A stretch of DNA of 13,997 nt from Acidobacteriota bacterium (GCA_003165615.1 PLWR01000307.1:1-13997); one strand, 5' to 3'; shown: positions 1-6,530, counted from the first letter of the stretch. The notes: a model not told the origin generated them from the sequence alone. Program-made: numbers and translations.

Positions 1-209
1 CTCTTGAAGATGCGGACATTCCCGGATTCAACCATATAAAGGCCCGAGCAGGGCGCGCCTTCGCCAAATACGATTTCGCCCGCGGTGAATCGACGGGAAA
101 CAGTACGCTGGGCCAGAAAACCCAACTCGATTTCCGTCAACCCGGAGAAGAGCGGAACCTTCGCCAGCGTTTGCCGAAGTTTGGTTGCCGAGTCCGACCC
201 GGTTGGCAT
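1..209 (-). CDS. Crp/Fnr-type regulator, N-terminal part only (cut by window edge)
   Basis: Reverse-strand reading from an ATG at 209-207 gives 69 codons running off the left edge, so the 3' end is missing. The visible part starts MPTGSDSATKLRQTL and continues through a KVPLFSGLTEIELGFLAQ stretch, then RRFTAGEIVFGEGAPCSGLYMV and ESGNVRIFK. This is the usual start of a cyclic-nucleotide-binding (cNMP) beta-roll: the KVPLFSGL helix, the 'G-E-x-V/I-F-x-E-G' strand and the 'G-L-Y-x-V-x-S-G' strand. By family knowledge a C-terminal Crp-type helix-turn-helix should follow, outside the window. The start lies 18 nt after the stop of the Crp-like gene at 228-1004, so the two are probably co-transcribed. 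They share this N-terminal architecture and may be old paralogues. A GGGGA lies about 9 nt upstream of the ATG, a weak ribosome site. Ligand unknown. Confidence 0.85.
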   Translation of the reverse strand, partial: MPTGSDSATKLRQTLAKVPLFSGLTEIELGFLAQRTVSRRFTAGEIVFGEGAPCSGLYMVESGNVRIFK

Positions 210-227
210 TTTATCAAATCCCCAGTG

Positions 228-1004
228 CTATCCGCCGGAAGAGCGTTTGGCGCCGGAAACCTGCGCTTCCAATTCAGCGATGTCGAGCACAATAACTTTT
301 CGCCGCTCCAGGCGGATGATGCCGCGATCCACAAAACGCCGCAAGTTGCGCGAAACCAGGTCGCGCACCGTGCCGATTTCCGCGCCGATTTCCTGGTTGG
401 TCTCTTCCAGGGGGAACTCGATCCCCCGCCGGGTGCGAACGCCCAACTTCAAAGCCCGCTCCCGCAGGAAGCGCGCCAGGCGATGGCTGACCTCTTTGAG
501 TGAAAGCTCTTCCACCAGGCTGGTGAGGTAGCGGAAGCGCCAGGCAAGCGAGCGGATGACGGCAAAGGACACTTCGGAATTCCGCTGGCACAGTTCCAGA
601 AATTCCCGCTTGGGAAGAAAGAGGAGCGTGGAATCCTCCGCCGCGACGGCGGATGCGGGGAATGTTCCTCCGTCGAAAACAGAAAGCTCGCCTACGGTCG
701 AACCGGCGCGCTCGTTTACCAGCACCTGCTCACGCCCGTTTTCAGCCATCTTGAAGAGTTTGATGGTACCTGACTGCACGACAAACAAGCCTTCGCACGG
801 GTCGCCCTCGGCCACCAGCATTTCATCTTTAGGGACGCGCCGCACCACACAATGGCTGGCGAGCAGTTTCAATTCCTCGGCGCGCAGAACGGCGAAGAAC
901 GAAACCCGACGCAGGGTTTCGACGGGATCGAGAGCGGGTATAACCATCGTCCTGAGCTCAGCGGGCATATCGCGCGCGTCAACCTCAATTTCAAAATTAG
1001 ACAA
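228..1004 (-). CDS. Crp/Fnr family transcriptional regulator
   Basis: A 258-aa cytoplasmic DNA-binding regulator. Residues about 33-150 form the cNMP-type beta-roll (FFAVLRAEELKLLA, EMLVAEGDPCEGLFVVQSG, GELSVFDGG). A long dimerisation helix follows (about 145-183), then a Crp-type winged helix at about 199-240 (NQEIGAEIGTVRDLVSRNLR, with wing RRKVIVLD). In E. coli Crp an arginine of the phosphate-binding cassette (R82) contacts cAMP. The matching stretch here, GGTFPASAVA at 112-121, has no arginine, so cAMP is an unlikely ligand. The cysteines (52, 70, 139) do not form the N-terminal Fnr iron-sulfur cluster. The 777-nt frame opens with TTG at 1004. An in-frame ATG at 968-966 would shorten it by 12 residues; neither start has a good Shine-Dalgarno. 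It is divergent from the ferredoxin and probably co-transcribed with the partial Crp-like gene downstream. Family call firm, role unknown. Confidence 0.93.
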   Translation of the reverse strand: MSNFEIEVDARDMPAELRTMVIPALDPVETLRRVSFFAVLRAEELKLLASHCVVRRVPKDEMLVAEGDPCEGLFVVQSGTIKLFKMAENGREQVLVNERAGSTVGELSVFDGGTFPASAVAAEDSTLLFLPKREFLELCQRNSEVSFAVIRSLAWRFRYLTSLVEELSLKEVSHRLARFLRERALKLGVRTRRGIEFPLEETNQEIGAEIGTVRDLVSRNLRRFVDRGIIRLERRKVIVLDIAELEAQVSGAKRSSGG

Positions 1005-1048
1005 GGGCCCAGATTCATCAGGTTATCAAACCCTGTCCCGAAAGGCAC

Positions 1049-1058
1049 GACTTAAGTC
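1049..1058. promoter_or_regulatory. Perfect 10-bp palindrome in the divergent crp-like/ferredoxin intergenic region
   Basis: GACTTAAGTC is a perfect palindrome, 45 nt upstream of the TTG start of the Crp-like gene and about 90 nt upstream of the ferredoxin ATG. Crp/Fnr proteins bind two-fold symmetric sites and often control their own gene, so this is a candidate operator. It does not match the classical TGTGA-N6-TCACA or TTGAT-N4-ATCAA consensus, and one 10-bp palindrome can occur by chance. Confidence 0.25.
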
Positions 1059-1147
1059 ATCGCCACGCATTTCACATTCGAGTAAGCTTCTAACAACGAG
1101 GGCCGAAACCGTTTGCAAAAATTGAAAGACCCTCTGGAGGAAGTTTC

Positions 1148-1408
1148 ATGGCGTACATCATCGCTGAGCCTTGTATCAACACCAAAGACACCGCCTGTGT
1201 GGACGTTTGTCCGGTCGATTGCATCCACCCACGCAAAGATGAGGCGAACTTCGCCGAAGTGCCGATGCTCTACATCGACCCGGTGGAGTGCATTGACTGC
1301 GGCGCGTGCGTCCCGGTCTGCCCCGTCTCCGCCATTTTCCCCCTGGATGACCTGCCGGAAAAGTGGAAGAGCTTTACCGAGGTCAACGCGAAGTACTACC
1401 AGAAATAA
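1148..1408 (+). CDS. fdxA: 7Fe-type ferredoxin ([3Fe-4S][4Fe-4S])
   Basis: An 86-aa small acidic electron carrier of the cytoplasm. Cysteines are at 9, 17, 21, 25 and 48, 51, 54, 58, each group ending in a CP-type motif. The spacing C-x7-C-x3-C-P then C-x2-C-x2-C-x3-C-P is that of Azotobacter ferredoxin I-type proteins. By that family's ligand pattern C9, C17 and C58 would hold the [3Fe-4S] cluster; C21, C48, C51 and C54 the [4Fe-4S] cluster; C25 would be the free cysteine. The C-terminal tail (PLDDLPEKWKSFTEVNAKYY) is also typical of this family. A clear GGAGG at 1136-1140, 7 nt before the ATG, fixes the start. It stands alone, divergent from a Crp-like regulator and convergent with the toxin gene, so its redox partner cannot be read from context. 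Confidence 0.93.
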   Translation: MAYIIAEPCINTKDTACVDVCPVDCIHPRKDEANFAEVPMLYIDPVECIDCGACVPVCPVSAIFPLDDLPEKWKSFTEVNAKYYQK

Positions 1409-1420
1409 CCCACGCCCCGC

Positions 1421-1822
1421 TCATAGCAATTGAACGCTGAGCCCTGGTATTTTTGAGAAGCTTCGCCCGTCGCGGGTGGCCACCGCGTAATTCCTGGCGA
1501 TAGCGGTGGCCCCGATCATCAGGTCGCGCTCGCCGACGGCAATGCCGCGCTTGGCAAGGTCGGCCCACAGTGAGGCATGCACCCTGGCCGCGGTGAGATC
1601 AAAAGCGATCACCGGAAGCTGCGCGAGCAAACCCTCAACGAACGCCTGACGCCGGTGGCGCTGGGCCGCCGTCTTTGCCCGATATATACCGTGCAATAAT
1701 TCGGATGCGGTCACCGCCGAAATCGCCACATCCTCCTCACCATAACGAGCCGTGAAAGCGTCGAGGGAAAGATCTCCACGCTCGGCGGCGATCAGAACAC
1801 TCGAATCGATCAGCGTGGCCAT
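1421..1822 (-). CDS. vapC: PIN-domain ribonuclease toxin, VapC type
   Basis: A 133-aa single PIN domain, the usual VapC length. The four acidic residues expected for the Mg2+-dependent RNase site are visible: D6 in LIDSSVLIAAERG, E41 in TASELLHG, D100 in GERDLMIGATA, and D118 in ATRDGRSF. The protein should therefore be an active ribonuclease that cuts RNA and arrests growth when free of its antitoxin. The start codon overlaps the last 13 nt of the upstream antitoxin gene, a coupling typical of vapBC operons. The 3' end is convergent with the ferredoxin gene, 12 nt away, with no visible terminator between. The RNA target cannot be inferred. Family call strong. Confidence 0.93.
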   Translation of the reverse strand: MATLIDSSVLIAAERGDLSLDAFTARYGEEDVAISAVTASELLHGIYRAKTAAQRHRRQAFVEGLLAQLPVIAFDLTAARVHASLWADLAKRGIAVGERDLMIGATAIARNYAVATRDGRSFSKIPGLSVQLL

Positions 1823-2076
1823 TTTGACTCTGCCACTTTGGGTTGTTTCTTCGCCAGGCTTTCCGCCAAGGTGAGATATTCCTTGTCCGGCGCGGGCAGT
1901 GAACGCAGCAGATTCGCCAGTTCTCCGCCGGTGAACTTCGGCGGCATTGCCGGCAGAATTTCGCAGATGGGCTTGCCACCGCGTTCCACGATAAAACTCT
2001 CGCCCCGGTAGCGGACCCGGTTCATCAGCTCGGAGAATCTACGGGCGGTTTCCGTTGCGGAAATGCGTAATTTCAT
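1810..2076 (-). CDS. vapB: Phd/YefM-type antitoxin
   Basis: An 88-aa antitoxin paired with the VapC-type toxin. The N-terminal part, MKLRISATETARRFSELMNRV then RYRGESFIVERGGKP and ICEILPA, is the Phd/YefM fold that dimerises and binds the operator. The C-terminal part (FTGGELANLLRSLP to the end), rich in lysine and proline, would wrap the toxin active site. The reading frame extends upstream to a TTG at 2112, but that TTG coincides with a good -35 element. The ATG at 2076-2074 also gives the usual family N-terminus, so I start there. No Shine-Dalgarno precedes this ATG; see the promoter entry for a possible leaderless transcript. The pair should repress its own promoter, as is usual for such modules. 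Confidence 0.9.
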   Translation of the reverse strand: MKLRISATETARRFSELMNRVRYRGESFIVERGGKPICEILPAMPPKFTGGELANLLRSLPAPDKEYLTLAESLAKKQPKVAESKWPR

Positions 2077-2083
2077 AGAATCA

Positions 2084-2112
2084 GATTTACATATTTTGCC
2101 GGCAGCCGTCAA
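2084..2112 (-). promoter_or_regulatory. Predicted promoter of the toxin-antitoxin operon, abutting the start codon
   Basis: On the minus strand TTGACG (2112-2107) is followed by a 17-nt spacer and TAAATC (2089-2084). The -35 matches the sigma-70 consensus in 5 of 6 positions; the -10 is weak (3 of 6). Only 7 nt separate the -10 from the antitoxin ATG, so transcription would begin at or next to the A of the ATG and leave no room for a ribosome site. Confidence 0.45.
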
Positions 2113-2149
2113 GTCCCGGTGGCGGATCGACGAACCATGGTCTTCCCCG

Positions 2150-3448
2150 CTAGGGTGCGGCAGGTTTGCGATTGCCGAGGGCGTCCACCTGGCCGTTCAT
2201 CTCTTCCGGGGGTTCGCCGCCCCTCATGCTCTGGGCCACGATGAGCTGGCGCACTTCGCCGCGCAGGGCCGGCCATTTCAATCCGAACACCATTGAGCCC
2301 ACGATGCAAAGAGCGCCTCCCAGCGCCACGGTCCGGGGCGCACCGATGCGGTGGGCGATGGCTCCCGCCGACAAGGCGCCGAACGGGGCCATGCCCATGA
2401 ACATCATGGAGTAGACGGACATCACGCGCCCCCGCAAAGCGTCAGACACCATGGTTTGGATCAGGGTGTTGGAACTCGCCATCTGGATCAACATGCAAAA
2501 GCCCGCCGGCAAAAGCAGGGCGACGGAAAGGGGCAGCGAACGCGAGAACGAAAACAGGATCAGGCTCAAGCCGAAACCGGTGGAGGCGTAGTTAATCCAG
2601 CGTCCCAGGCCGCGCACCTCGCGCCGCGCGGCCATCACCAGCGTAGCGGCCAGCGCGCCCACGCCCGTGGAACCCATCAGCAAGCCCAGGCCGCGCGCGT
2701 CAGAATGCAGAATCTTGTCGGCAAAGACGGGCATCAGCACCGCGTAAGGCATGCCCGTCAGGCTGACCAGTCCGAGCAGAAGCAGCAGGGCGCGGATGGG
2801 CCCGGTGTGTACCACAAAACGGAATCCTTCCAGAACGCTCTCGAGGCCGGAAGCCCTCCGCCCGGAGCGCTGGCGCGGCGTGACAATCATGAGCAGCAGG
2901 CAGACGATTACGGCAATATAACTCACCCCGTTGGCGAAGAAGCACCAGCCTTCGCCGATGGCCGCCACCGTGATGCCGGCAATGGCGGGCCCCAGAATGC
3001 GGGCGCCGTTAAACATGGCAGAATTCAGCGCGATGGCATTGATCAGGTCTTCCGGAACCACCATTTCGATGATAAACGCCTGGCGCGCCGGGATATCGAA
3101 CGCATTCACCACGCCCAGTAGCGACGCCAGCAGCATGACTTCCCAGACGTGGATGTGCCCGAGCAAGGTCAGCCCCGCAAGGATCAAGGCGAGCAACATC
3201 GCGGTGGTTTGCGTGGCAATGACCGTGCGATAGCGGCTGTAACGGTCTGCGAACAATCCCCCCAGGGGGGCGAAGAGGAAAACCGGAATCTGTCCCGAGA
3301 ACCCCACCAACCCCAGGAGCAACGGCGACTTGGTGAGCCGATAGACGAGCCACGCCTGCGCAATCGACTGCATCCAGGTGCCAATCAAGGAGATGATCTG
3401 GCCGCAGAAAAACAGCCGGTAATTGCGGTGCCCCAACGCGCGGAACAT
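2150..3448 (-). CDS. MFS transporter, MFS_3 (EntS-like exporter) type
   Basis: A 432-aa inner-membrane carrier with about 12 hydrophobic segments, the normal MFS length. It starts MFRALGHRNYRLFFCGQ, the typical opening of the MFS_3 group that includes the enterobactin exporter EntS and many macrolide- or drug-type exporters. The MFS motif A between helices 2 and 3 is present as GGLFADRYSRYR at 63-74. The stretches around 110-165 (LGVVNAFDIPARQAF, ALNSAMFNGARILGPAIAG) are also characteristic of this group. The C-terminus after about residue 400 is a hydrophilic tail. The frame is open upstream of the ATG but offers no ATG, GTG or TTG; no clear ribosome site is seen. Substrate unknown; proton-driven export of a small molecule is the likeliest role. 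Confidence 0.9.
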   Translation of the reverse strand: MFRALGHRNYRLFFCGQIISLIGTWMQSIAQAWLVYRLTKSPLLLGLVGFSGQIPVFLFAPLGGLFADRYSRYRTVIATQTTAMLLALILAGLTLLGHIHVWEVMLLASLLGVVNAFDIPARQAFIIEMVVPEDLINAIALNSAMFNGARILGPAIAGITVAAIGEGWCFFANGVSYIAVIVCLLLMIVTPRQRSGRRASGLESVLEGFRFVVHTGPIRALLLLLGLVSLTGMPYAVLMPVFADKILHSDARGLGLLMGSTGVGALAATLVMAARREVRGLGRWINYASTGFGLSLILFSFSRSLPLSVALLLPAGFCMLIQMASSNTLIQTMVSDALRGRVMSVYSMMFMGMAPFGALSAGAIAHRIGAPRTVALGGALCIVGSMVFGLKWPALRGEVRQLIVAQSMRGGEPPEEMNGQVDALGNRKPAAP

Positions 3449-3547
3449 CGCGGGCAGCCGCGAAACGGGTTTTGCCGGAAGGGTTTGAGTACTCAGAGCC
3501 GCCGTCCACTTTCAGTTTCGTCGAACAGGCTTTAAGGATCCCTGATT

Positions 3548-3556
3548 ATCATAACA
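3548..3556 (-). promoter_or_regulatory. Candidate extended -10 promoter for the MFS_3 gene
   Basis: On the minus strand TGTTATGAT at 3556-3548 fits the extended -10 pattern TGnTATAAT, with one mismatch in the hexamer. It lies about 100 nt upstream of the MFS start, giving a leader of roughly 90 nt. No convincing -35 is seen, which extended -10 promoters can do without. The rest of the 3449-3631 gap shows no gene or repeat. Confidence 0.35.
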
Positions 3557-3631
3557 TTTTATGCCGCTCAGTCCTCAGCGTGGAACGGCGGGTGATTGCC
3601 TGGGTAAAATTGTAGTTTGGTTAGGGTGGAA

Positions 3632-4354
3632 CTATTGTGAGGCAGGCGCGACGAAATCAACGCCGCGATCACCGTTCACACGCTCGGTAGCGGCGACGTC
3701 AAGTTCGGCGAGCGGCACTTGCCGCGTTCGCTGGTCCAGAAAAACCCAGAGCGTCTTGCCCTGGATCGCGTAGTTCTGCACTTCCAATTGATGGCCGTCG
3801 CGATAAACAAGGACAGTCGTAGGAAGCTTTTCCGCCCCCACAGCAGGCTCTGTAGAGAGAGCACTTCGGGAGTCGCGCAGAGCCTGGTCCTCACGCAACA
3901 ATTCAACTTCCGTCGCCAGGCTGCCGAGTTGGGCTGCGAGTTGAGGGTCTTGATCCGGTTCGGGAGCGGGTGGAGCAGTTTCTTCGGTCTGGTATCCCCC
4001 CGAGGGGAGCCAATAAGGATAGACAGGTTCAACGCCCAAAGAGGGGCGTCCGGTAAAGTATTGCCGGCAGTAAAAAGAACCGGAATAGGATGGGTTCAGA
4101 AGACAGGCCGATTCACCGGGATCAATCAGGGACGTGCCCTTCACTGGCGAAAAGTTAATCCTTAGATTAGAAGCGTTGGAGGTCGCCGACCGCGCTTGCC
4201 GGGGCATCACCGGCCTTCGAGGCGCGGCGGGAACGCTTCGGTAATAACCTCCGGAACCTGCAAAGGAGCGGGGCGCGCCGCGGGGCTGCGCATCGAGACA
4301 CAAGGGTGTTAGAAGACCTGCCAGAACAAGCGCGTTGGCGAGAAAGCCACGCAT
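3632..4354 (-). CDS. Secreted protein of unknown function with coiled coil and conserved-looking C-terminal module
   Basis: A 240-aa exported protein. Residues 1-22 are a signal peptide (MRGFLANALVLAGLLTPLCLDA, hydrophobic core, no lipobox at C19), probably cut near A22. Residues 23-70 are Arg/Ser/Pro-rich and likely disordered. Residues 71-120 hold an aromatic- and Gly-rich segment with the only two mature cysteines (84, 96), which could form a disulfide. About 130-137 is Pro/Glu-rich. About 138-165 (DPQLAAQLGSLATEVELLREDQALR) looks like a short coiled coil. Residues 180-237 form a compact module, VLVYRDGHQLEVQNYAIQG ... LWVFLDQRTRQVPLAELDV ... RGVDFVAP, a type I recall from exported Acidobacteriota proteins; this was not searched. 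No enzyme motif is visible. Start ATG chosen because it gives the signal peptide at the N-terminus and follows a -10 box directly. Function unknown. Confidence 0.85.
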   Translation of the reverse strand: MRGFLANALVLAGLLTPLCLDAQPRGAPRSFAGSGGYYRSVPAAPRRPVMPRQARSATSNASNLRINFSPVKGTSLIDPGESACLLNPSYSGSFYCRQYFTGRPSLGVEPVYPYWLPSGGYQTEETAPPAPEPDQDPQLAAQLGSLATEVELLREDQALRDSRSALSTEPAVGAEKLPTTVLVYRDGHQLEVQNYAIQGKTLWVFLDQRTRQVPLAELDVAATERVNGDRGVDFVAPASQ

Positions 4355-4360
4355 GAGTCC

Positions 4361-4369
4361 ATTCTACCA
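4361..4369 (-). promoter_or_regulatory. Extended -10 promoter directly upstream of the secreted-protein gene
   Basis: On the minus strand TGGTAGAAT (4369-4361) matches TGnTATAAT with one mismatch. It ends 6 nt before the ATG at 4354. Initiation 6-7 nt downstream of the -10 would fall on the start codon, so the message may be leaderless. No correctly spaced consensus -35 is visible; TTGACC lies upstream but only 13 nt away. Confidence 0.5.
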
Positions 4370-4410
4370 AAAAATCGGGGGTCAAGACATTTCTTATTGA
4401 GCATTGGTAG

Positions 4411-4571
4411 TGGTGTCATTGGCGTGACACGGGCGCTCCCAGGTGCCGTCATTCCCGCGAAGGCGGGAATCCACTCCGCCAGCCATTGGAATTGCGCCGA
4501 CGACGAACTGGATTCCCGCCTTCGGGGGAATGACGGTCTTTCGAAGGGGATTCCCATTCCAAATGACACCA
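4411..4571. repeat. 161-bp element bounded by 10-bp inverted repeats (MITE-like frame around the inner pair)
   Basis: TGGTGTCATT at 4411-4420 recurs inverted as AATGACACCA at 4562-4571. These ends enclose the 28-bp inverted pair at 4446-4536. The similarity extends weakly outward (about 15 of 20 positions). The element has no coding capacity and no obvious target-site duplication, so transposition is only a suggestion. The open frames across it on both strands are by-products of the palindrome. Confidence 0.45.
4446..4536. repeat. Paired 28-bp inverted repeats with ATTCCC-N8-GGGAAT cores (REP/dRS3-like)
   Basis: The left arm 4446-4473 and right arm 4509-4536 are inverted copies with one mismatch in 28, separated by 35 bp. 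Each arm is itself an imperfect palindrome with core ATTCCC-N8-GGGAAT, flanked by GTC on one side and CCA on the other. This is the widely scattered core type known from Neisseria dRS3 and similar repeats in many Gram-negative genomes. RNA from the region could fold into one long hairpin or two small ones. It lies in a divergent intergenic region, where it could insulate or stop transcription, but no U-run follows. Confidence 0.85.
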
Positions 4572-4817
4572 GCACCTGAGCAATTTTCATTGGCCGGGAT
4601 GAGCGCCCGGGTGCAAAATAGGAAGGGATACGAAGAAGGCGTGAGCGTCCGGGAGGGCCAACTTCCCGCTACTCTGGACGACTCGGACGCCAGGCGCTCC
4701 GCTCCTTGTAATATCCAATTATGCCGGGGGCGCGTCAGGCAGACGGGGAAGTAACATTAACAAAGGCTCAAAGGGCGTCAAAGAACGTAATAGAGGCTTA
4801 GTGGGGAGAGAGTTCAT
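4572..4817 (+). other. Non-coding leader region of the RND efflux operon
   Basis: No gene is supported here; a short open frame over 4443-4754 starts in the repeat and lacks protein-like composition. The last 60 nt are A-rich, and a ribosome site GGGGAGAGAG (4803-4812) precedes the ATG at 4818. No convincing -35/-10 pair, operator or riboswitch is visible, and no TetR- or MarR-type repressor gene adjoins, so control of the efflux operon is unexplained. Confidence 0.5.
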
Positions 4818-6341
4818 ATGCGCGTGAAAACCCATTCCTGTGCTCACAAATGTCCGATCGCTGGCCGGTGGTTCCAATGGAATGGAGATCTAGTCCGGCT
4901 ACACAGAATCTGGCGACATCAAGTCTTGCGACACGAAGTCTGGGGCGTTATGGCGCTATTCGGTGCCTTGCTCTGCCCCTTGGCGTTGCCAGTGAATTCA
5001 GCGGGACAAGATATAGATTCCCCGGGCCCGGATGGGCGCGATGGCACGCTACAGCTTGCTCAGCCCGTGGAGCCCGGCCAGGCCTCACCCCACCTCACCA
5101 TCACTCTGCAAGATGCTCTGGAACGCGCCGAGAAGATTGACGCCGCCTATTCCGCCGCCGCAACTGACGCCAAGCTGGCGAAGGAGGATCGTGTGCAAGC
5201 GCGCGCCACCGCTCTTCCCTCATTGAGCATGCAAACTTCCGCCTTACTCACACAGGGCAACGGTAAAGTCCCTGAGGGGAGATTCGTCACCAACGATGGC
5301 GTCCACGTTTACCGCCAATGGGCGGTGGTGCACCAGGATTTTTCCATGAGCTCCCTGACCATGGTGGGCGACCGTCGGGGTGCAGCGGGCGAAGCCTTAG
5401 CGAGGGCCAAAGCGGAAATCGCGCACCGTGGATTGAAGCTTACGGTCACCAAGGATTATTACGCCCTGATTGTTTCCCAGCGCGCCTACGCGACCGCGCA
5501 GGAAGGCTTGCGGCAGGCGCAACATTTCCTCGACATGACCCGGGAGCAGGAAAGCCAGGGCCAGATCGCGCACAGTGATGTTCTCAAAGCCCAGATTCAG
5601 TTTGACCAGCAGAAGGTGGCCTTGCAGGAAGCCCAGTTGCAAATGGAAAAGGACCGCCTTACCCTAGCCGTCCTGATTTTTCCGGCCTTCACGGAGAATT
5701 TCTCGTTGGTCGATGACCTTGACCAGGGGCCGAGCCTGCCGTCGTTCACGGACGTGAAGGTCATGGCGGAGAATGAAAATCAGGACCTGCGCGTCGCCAT
5801 GGAAGCCCTGAGGGCCTCGAGTCTCGACGTATCCGCCGCGCGCTCCGCCCTGCTTCCCTCCGTCTCGACGGACCTCGACTATGGCATTGAAGCCAACGCT
5901 TTCGCATTGCGCAGCGTTAACAGCGCTTTTCCGGAAAAGGGTCCGCTTCCCAACGCCGGATACTTTGCCACAATAACTTTGAATCTCCCCGTGTGGGACT
6001 GGGGCTCGCTCCACAGCAAACTGCGCCAGGCGGAATACCGCCGCCAGCAGGCGCGTGTGGAATTGACCCAGGCGCAGCGCCAGATGGTCAGTGACCTGTA
6101 TTCCACCTATGACGAAGCCCAGACGGCCAAGTCCGCGGTGGCGATGCTGCGAGAATCCGCTGATCTGGGGAGTGAAAGTTTGCGCCTGACCGTGTTAAGG
6201 TACCAGTCGGGTCAGGCGTCCGCGCTGGAAGTTGTGGACGCGCAAAACACCTTTTCCCAGGCCCGCAATGCGTATGACAATGCCCAGGCGCGCTACCGGA
6301 TGGCGCTGGCGCAATTGCAAACACTGACGGGATCGTTCTGA
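4818..6341 (+). CDS. TolC-type outer-membrane efflux channel (OEP family)
   Basis: A 507-aa outer-membrane channel subunit for the RND pump encoded downstream. Two OEP repeats are visible: the first from about residue 93 (LTITLQDALERAEKIDAAY ... QARATALPSLSMQ) with long Gln/Ala-rich helices at about 190-280, the second from about 320 (NQDLRVAMEALRASSLDVSAARSALLPSV) to the end (RLTVLRYQSGQASALEVVDA, LAQLQTLTG). Trimers should form a periplasm-spanning tunnel. The start follows a good GGGGAGAGAG site, yet 44 residues precede the hydrophobic signal segment MALFGALLCPLALPVNSAG (45-63), a long n-region. An in-frame ATG at 4950 would begin right at that segment but lacks basic residues. A degenerate 15-bp tandem repeat (4913-4942) encodes the RHQVLRHEV of this extension. 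First gene of the operon; 381 bp of repeat-rich DNA follows. Confidence 0.92.
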   Translation: MRVKTHSCAHKCPIAGRWFQWNGDLVRLHRIWRHQVLRHEVWGVMALFGALLCPLALPVNSAGQDIDSPGPDGRDGTLQLAQPVEPGQASPHLTITLQDALERAEKIDAAYSAAATDAKLAKEDRVQARATALPSLSMQTSALLTQGNGKVPEGRFVTNDGVHVYRQWAVVHQDFSMSSLTMVGDRRGAAGEALARAKAEIAHRGLKLTVTKDYYALIVSQRAYATAQEGLRQAQHFLDMTREQESQGQIAHSDVLKAQIQFDQQKVALQEAQLQMEKDRLTLAVLIFPAFTENFSLVDDLDQGPSLPSFTDVKVMAENENQDLRVAMEALRASSLDVSAARSALLPSVSTDLDYGIEANAFALRSVNSAFPEKGPLPNAGYFATITLNLPVWDWGSLHSKLRQAEYRRQQARVELTQAQRQMVSDLYSTYDEAQTAKSAVAMLRESADLGSESLRLTVLRYQSGQASALEVVDAQNTFSQARNAYDNAQARYRMALAQLQTLTGSF

Positions 6342-6354
6342 CCGCATTGAGAAT

Positions 6355-6470
6355 TTCTTCCCTCGCCCCCTTGGGGGAGAGGGGGGACCGCAAGGCGGGG
6401 GGTGAGGGGGTCGGTACAAACCCAGAGACAAGATGGGGCAGATGCAAAAGTAGGTCAAAACGCAAAGTGC
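6355..6470 (+). repeat. Direct repeat copy 1 (about 116 bp) between channel and adaptor genes
   Basis: This copy and the one at 6531-6650 are nearly identical and lie 180 bp apart. Each begins TTCTTC, carries a G/C-rich hairpin block (CCCTCGCCCC, a CCCTTGGGGG-like turn, GGGGGAGAGG, then ACCGCAAGGCGGGG and GTGAGGGGGTCGGT) and ends in an A-rich tail with AGAGACAAGATGGG, GATGCAAAAGTAGGTCAAAA and CGCAAAGTGC. The block is of a type scattered in many Gram-negative genomes. It is non-coding; the Pro-rich reverse-strand frames over it are artefacts. Confidence 0.9.
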
Positions 6471-6530
6471 AAAACGCAAAAGTGGGGAGCCCTACGCGCC
6501 ACCCTTTGTACGGACTACAATCGTGAACAA

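Noticed and set aside
85..531. 148-aa plus-strand open frame opposite the Crp-like genes
   Set aside because: Arg/Ser-rich shadow of two minus-strand genes with clear domains.
1013..1031. Fnr-like box (TTTGATAACCTGATGAA, minus strand)
   Set aside because: Only the first half-site fits TTGAT-N4-ATCAA; the second half reads TGATG.
2351..3121. 256-aa plus-strand open frame opposite the MFS_3 gene
   Set aside because: His/Gln/Arg-rich antisense shadow; the opposite strand encodes a clear MFS protein over the whole interval.
4309..4590. Short open frames on both strands over the nested inverted repeat
   Set aside because: Both read the palindromic arms (SFPRRRES / VIPAKAGIH), typical false ORFs of this repeat type.
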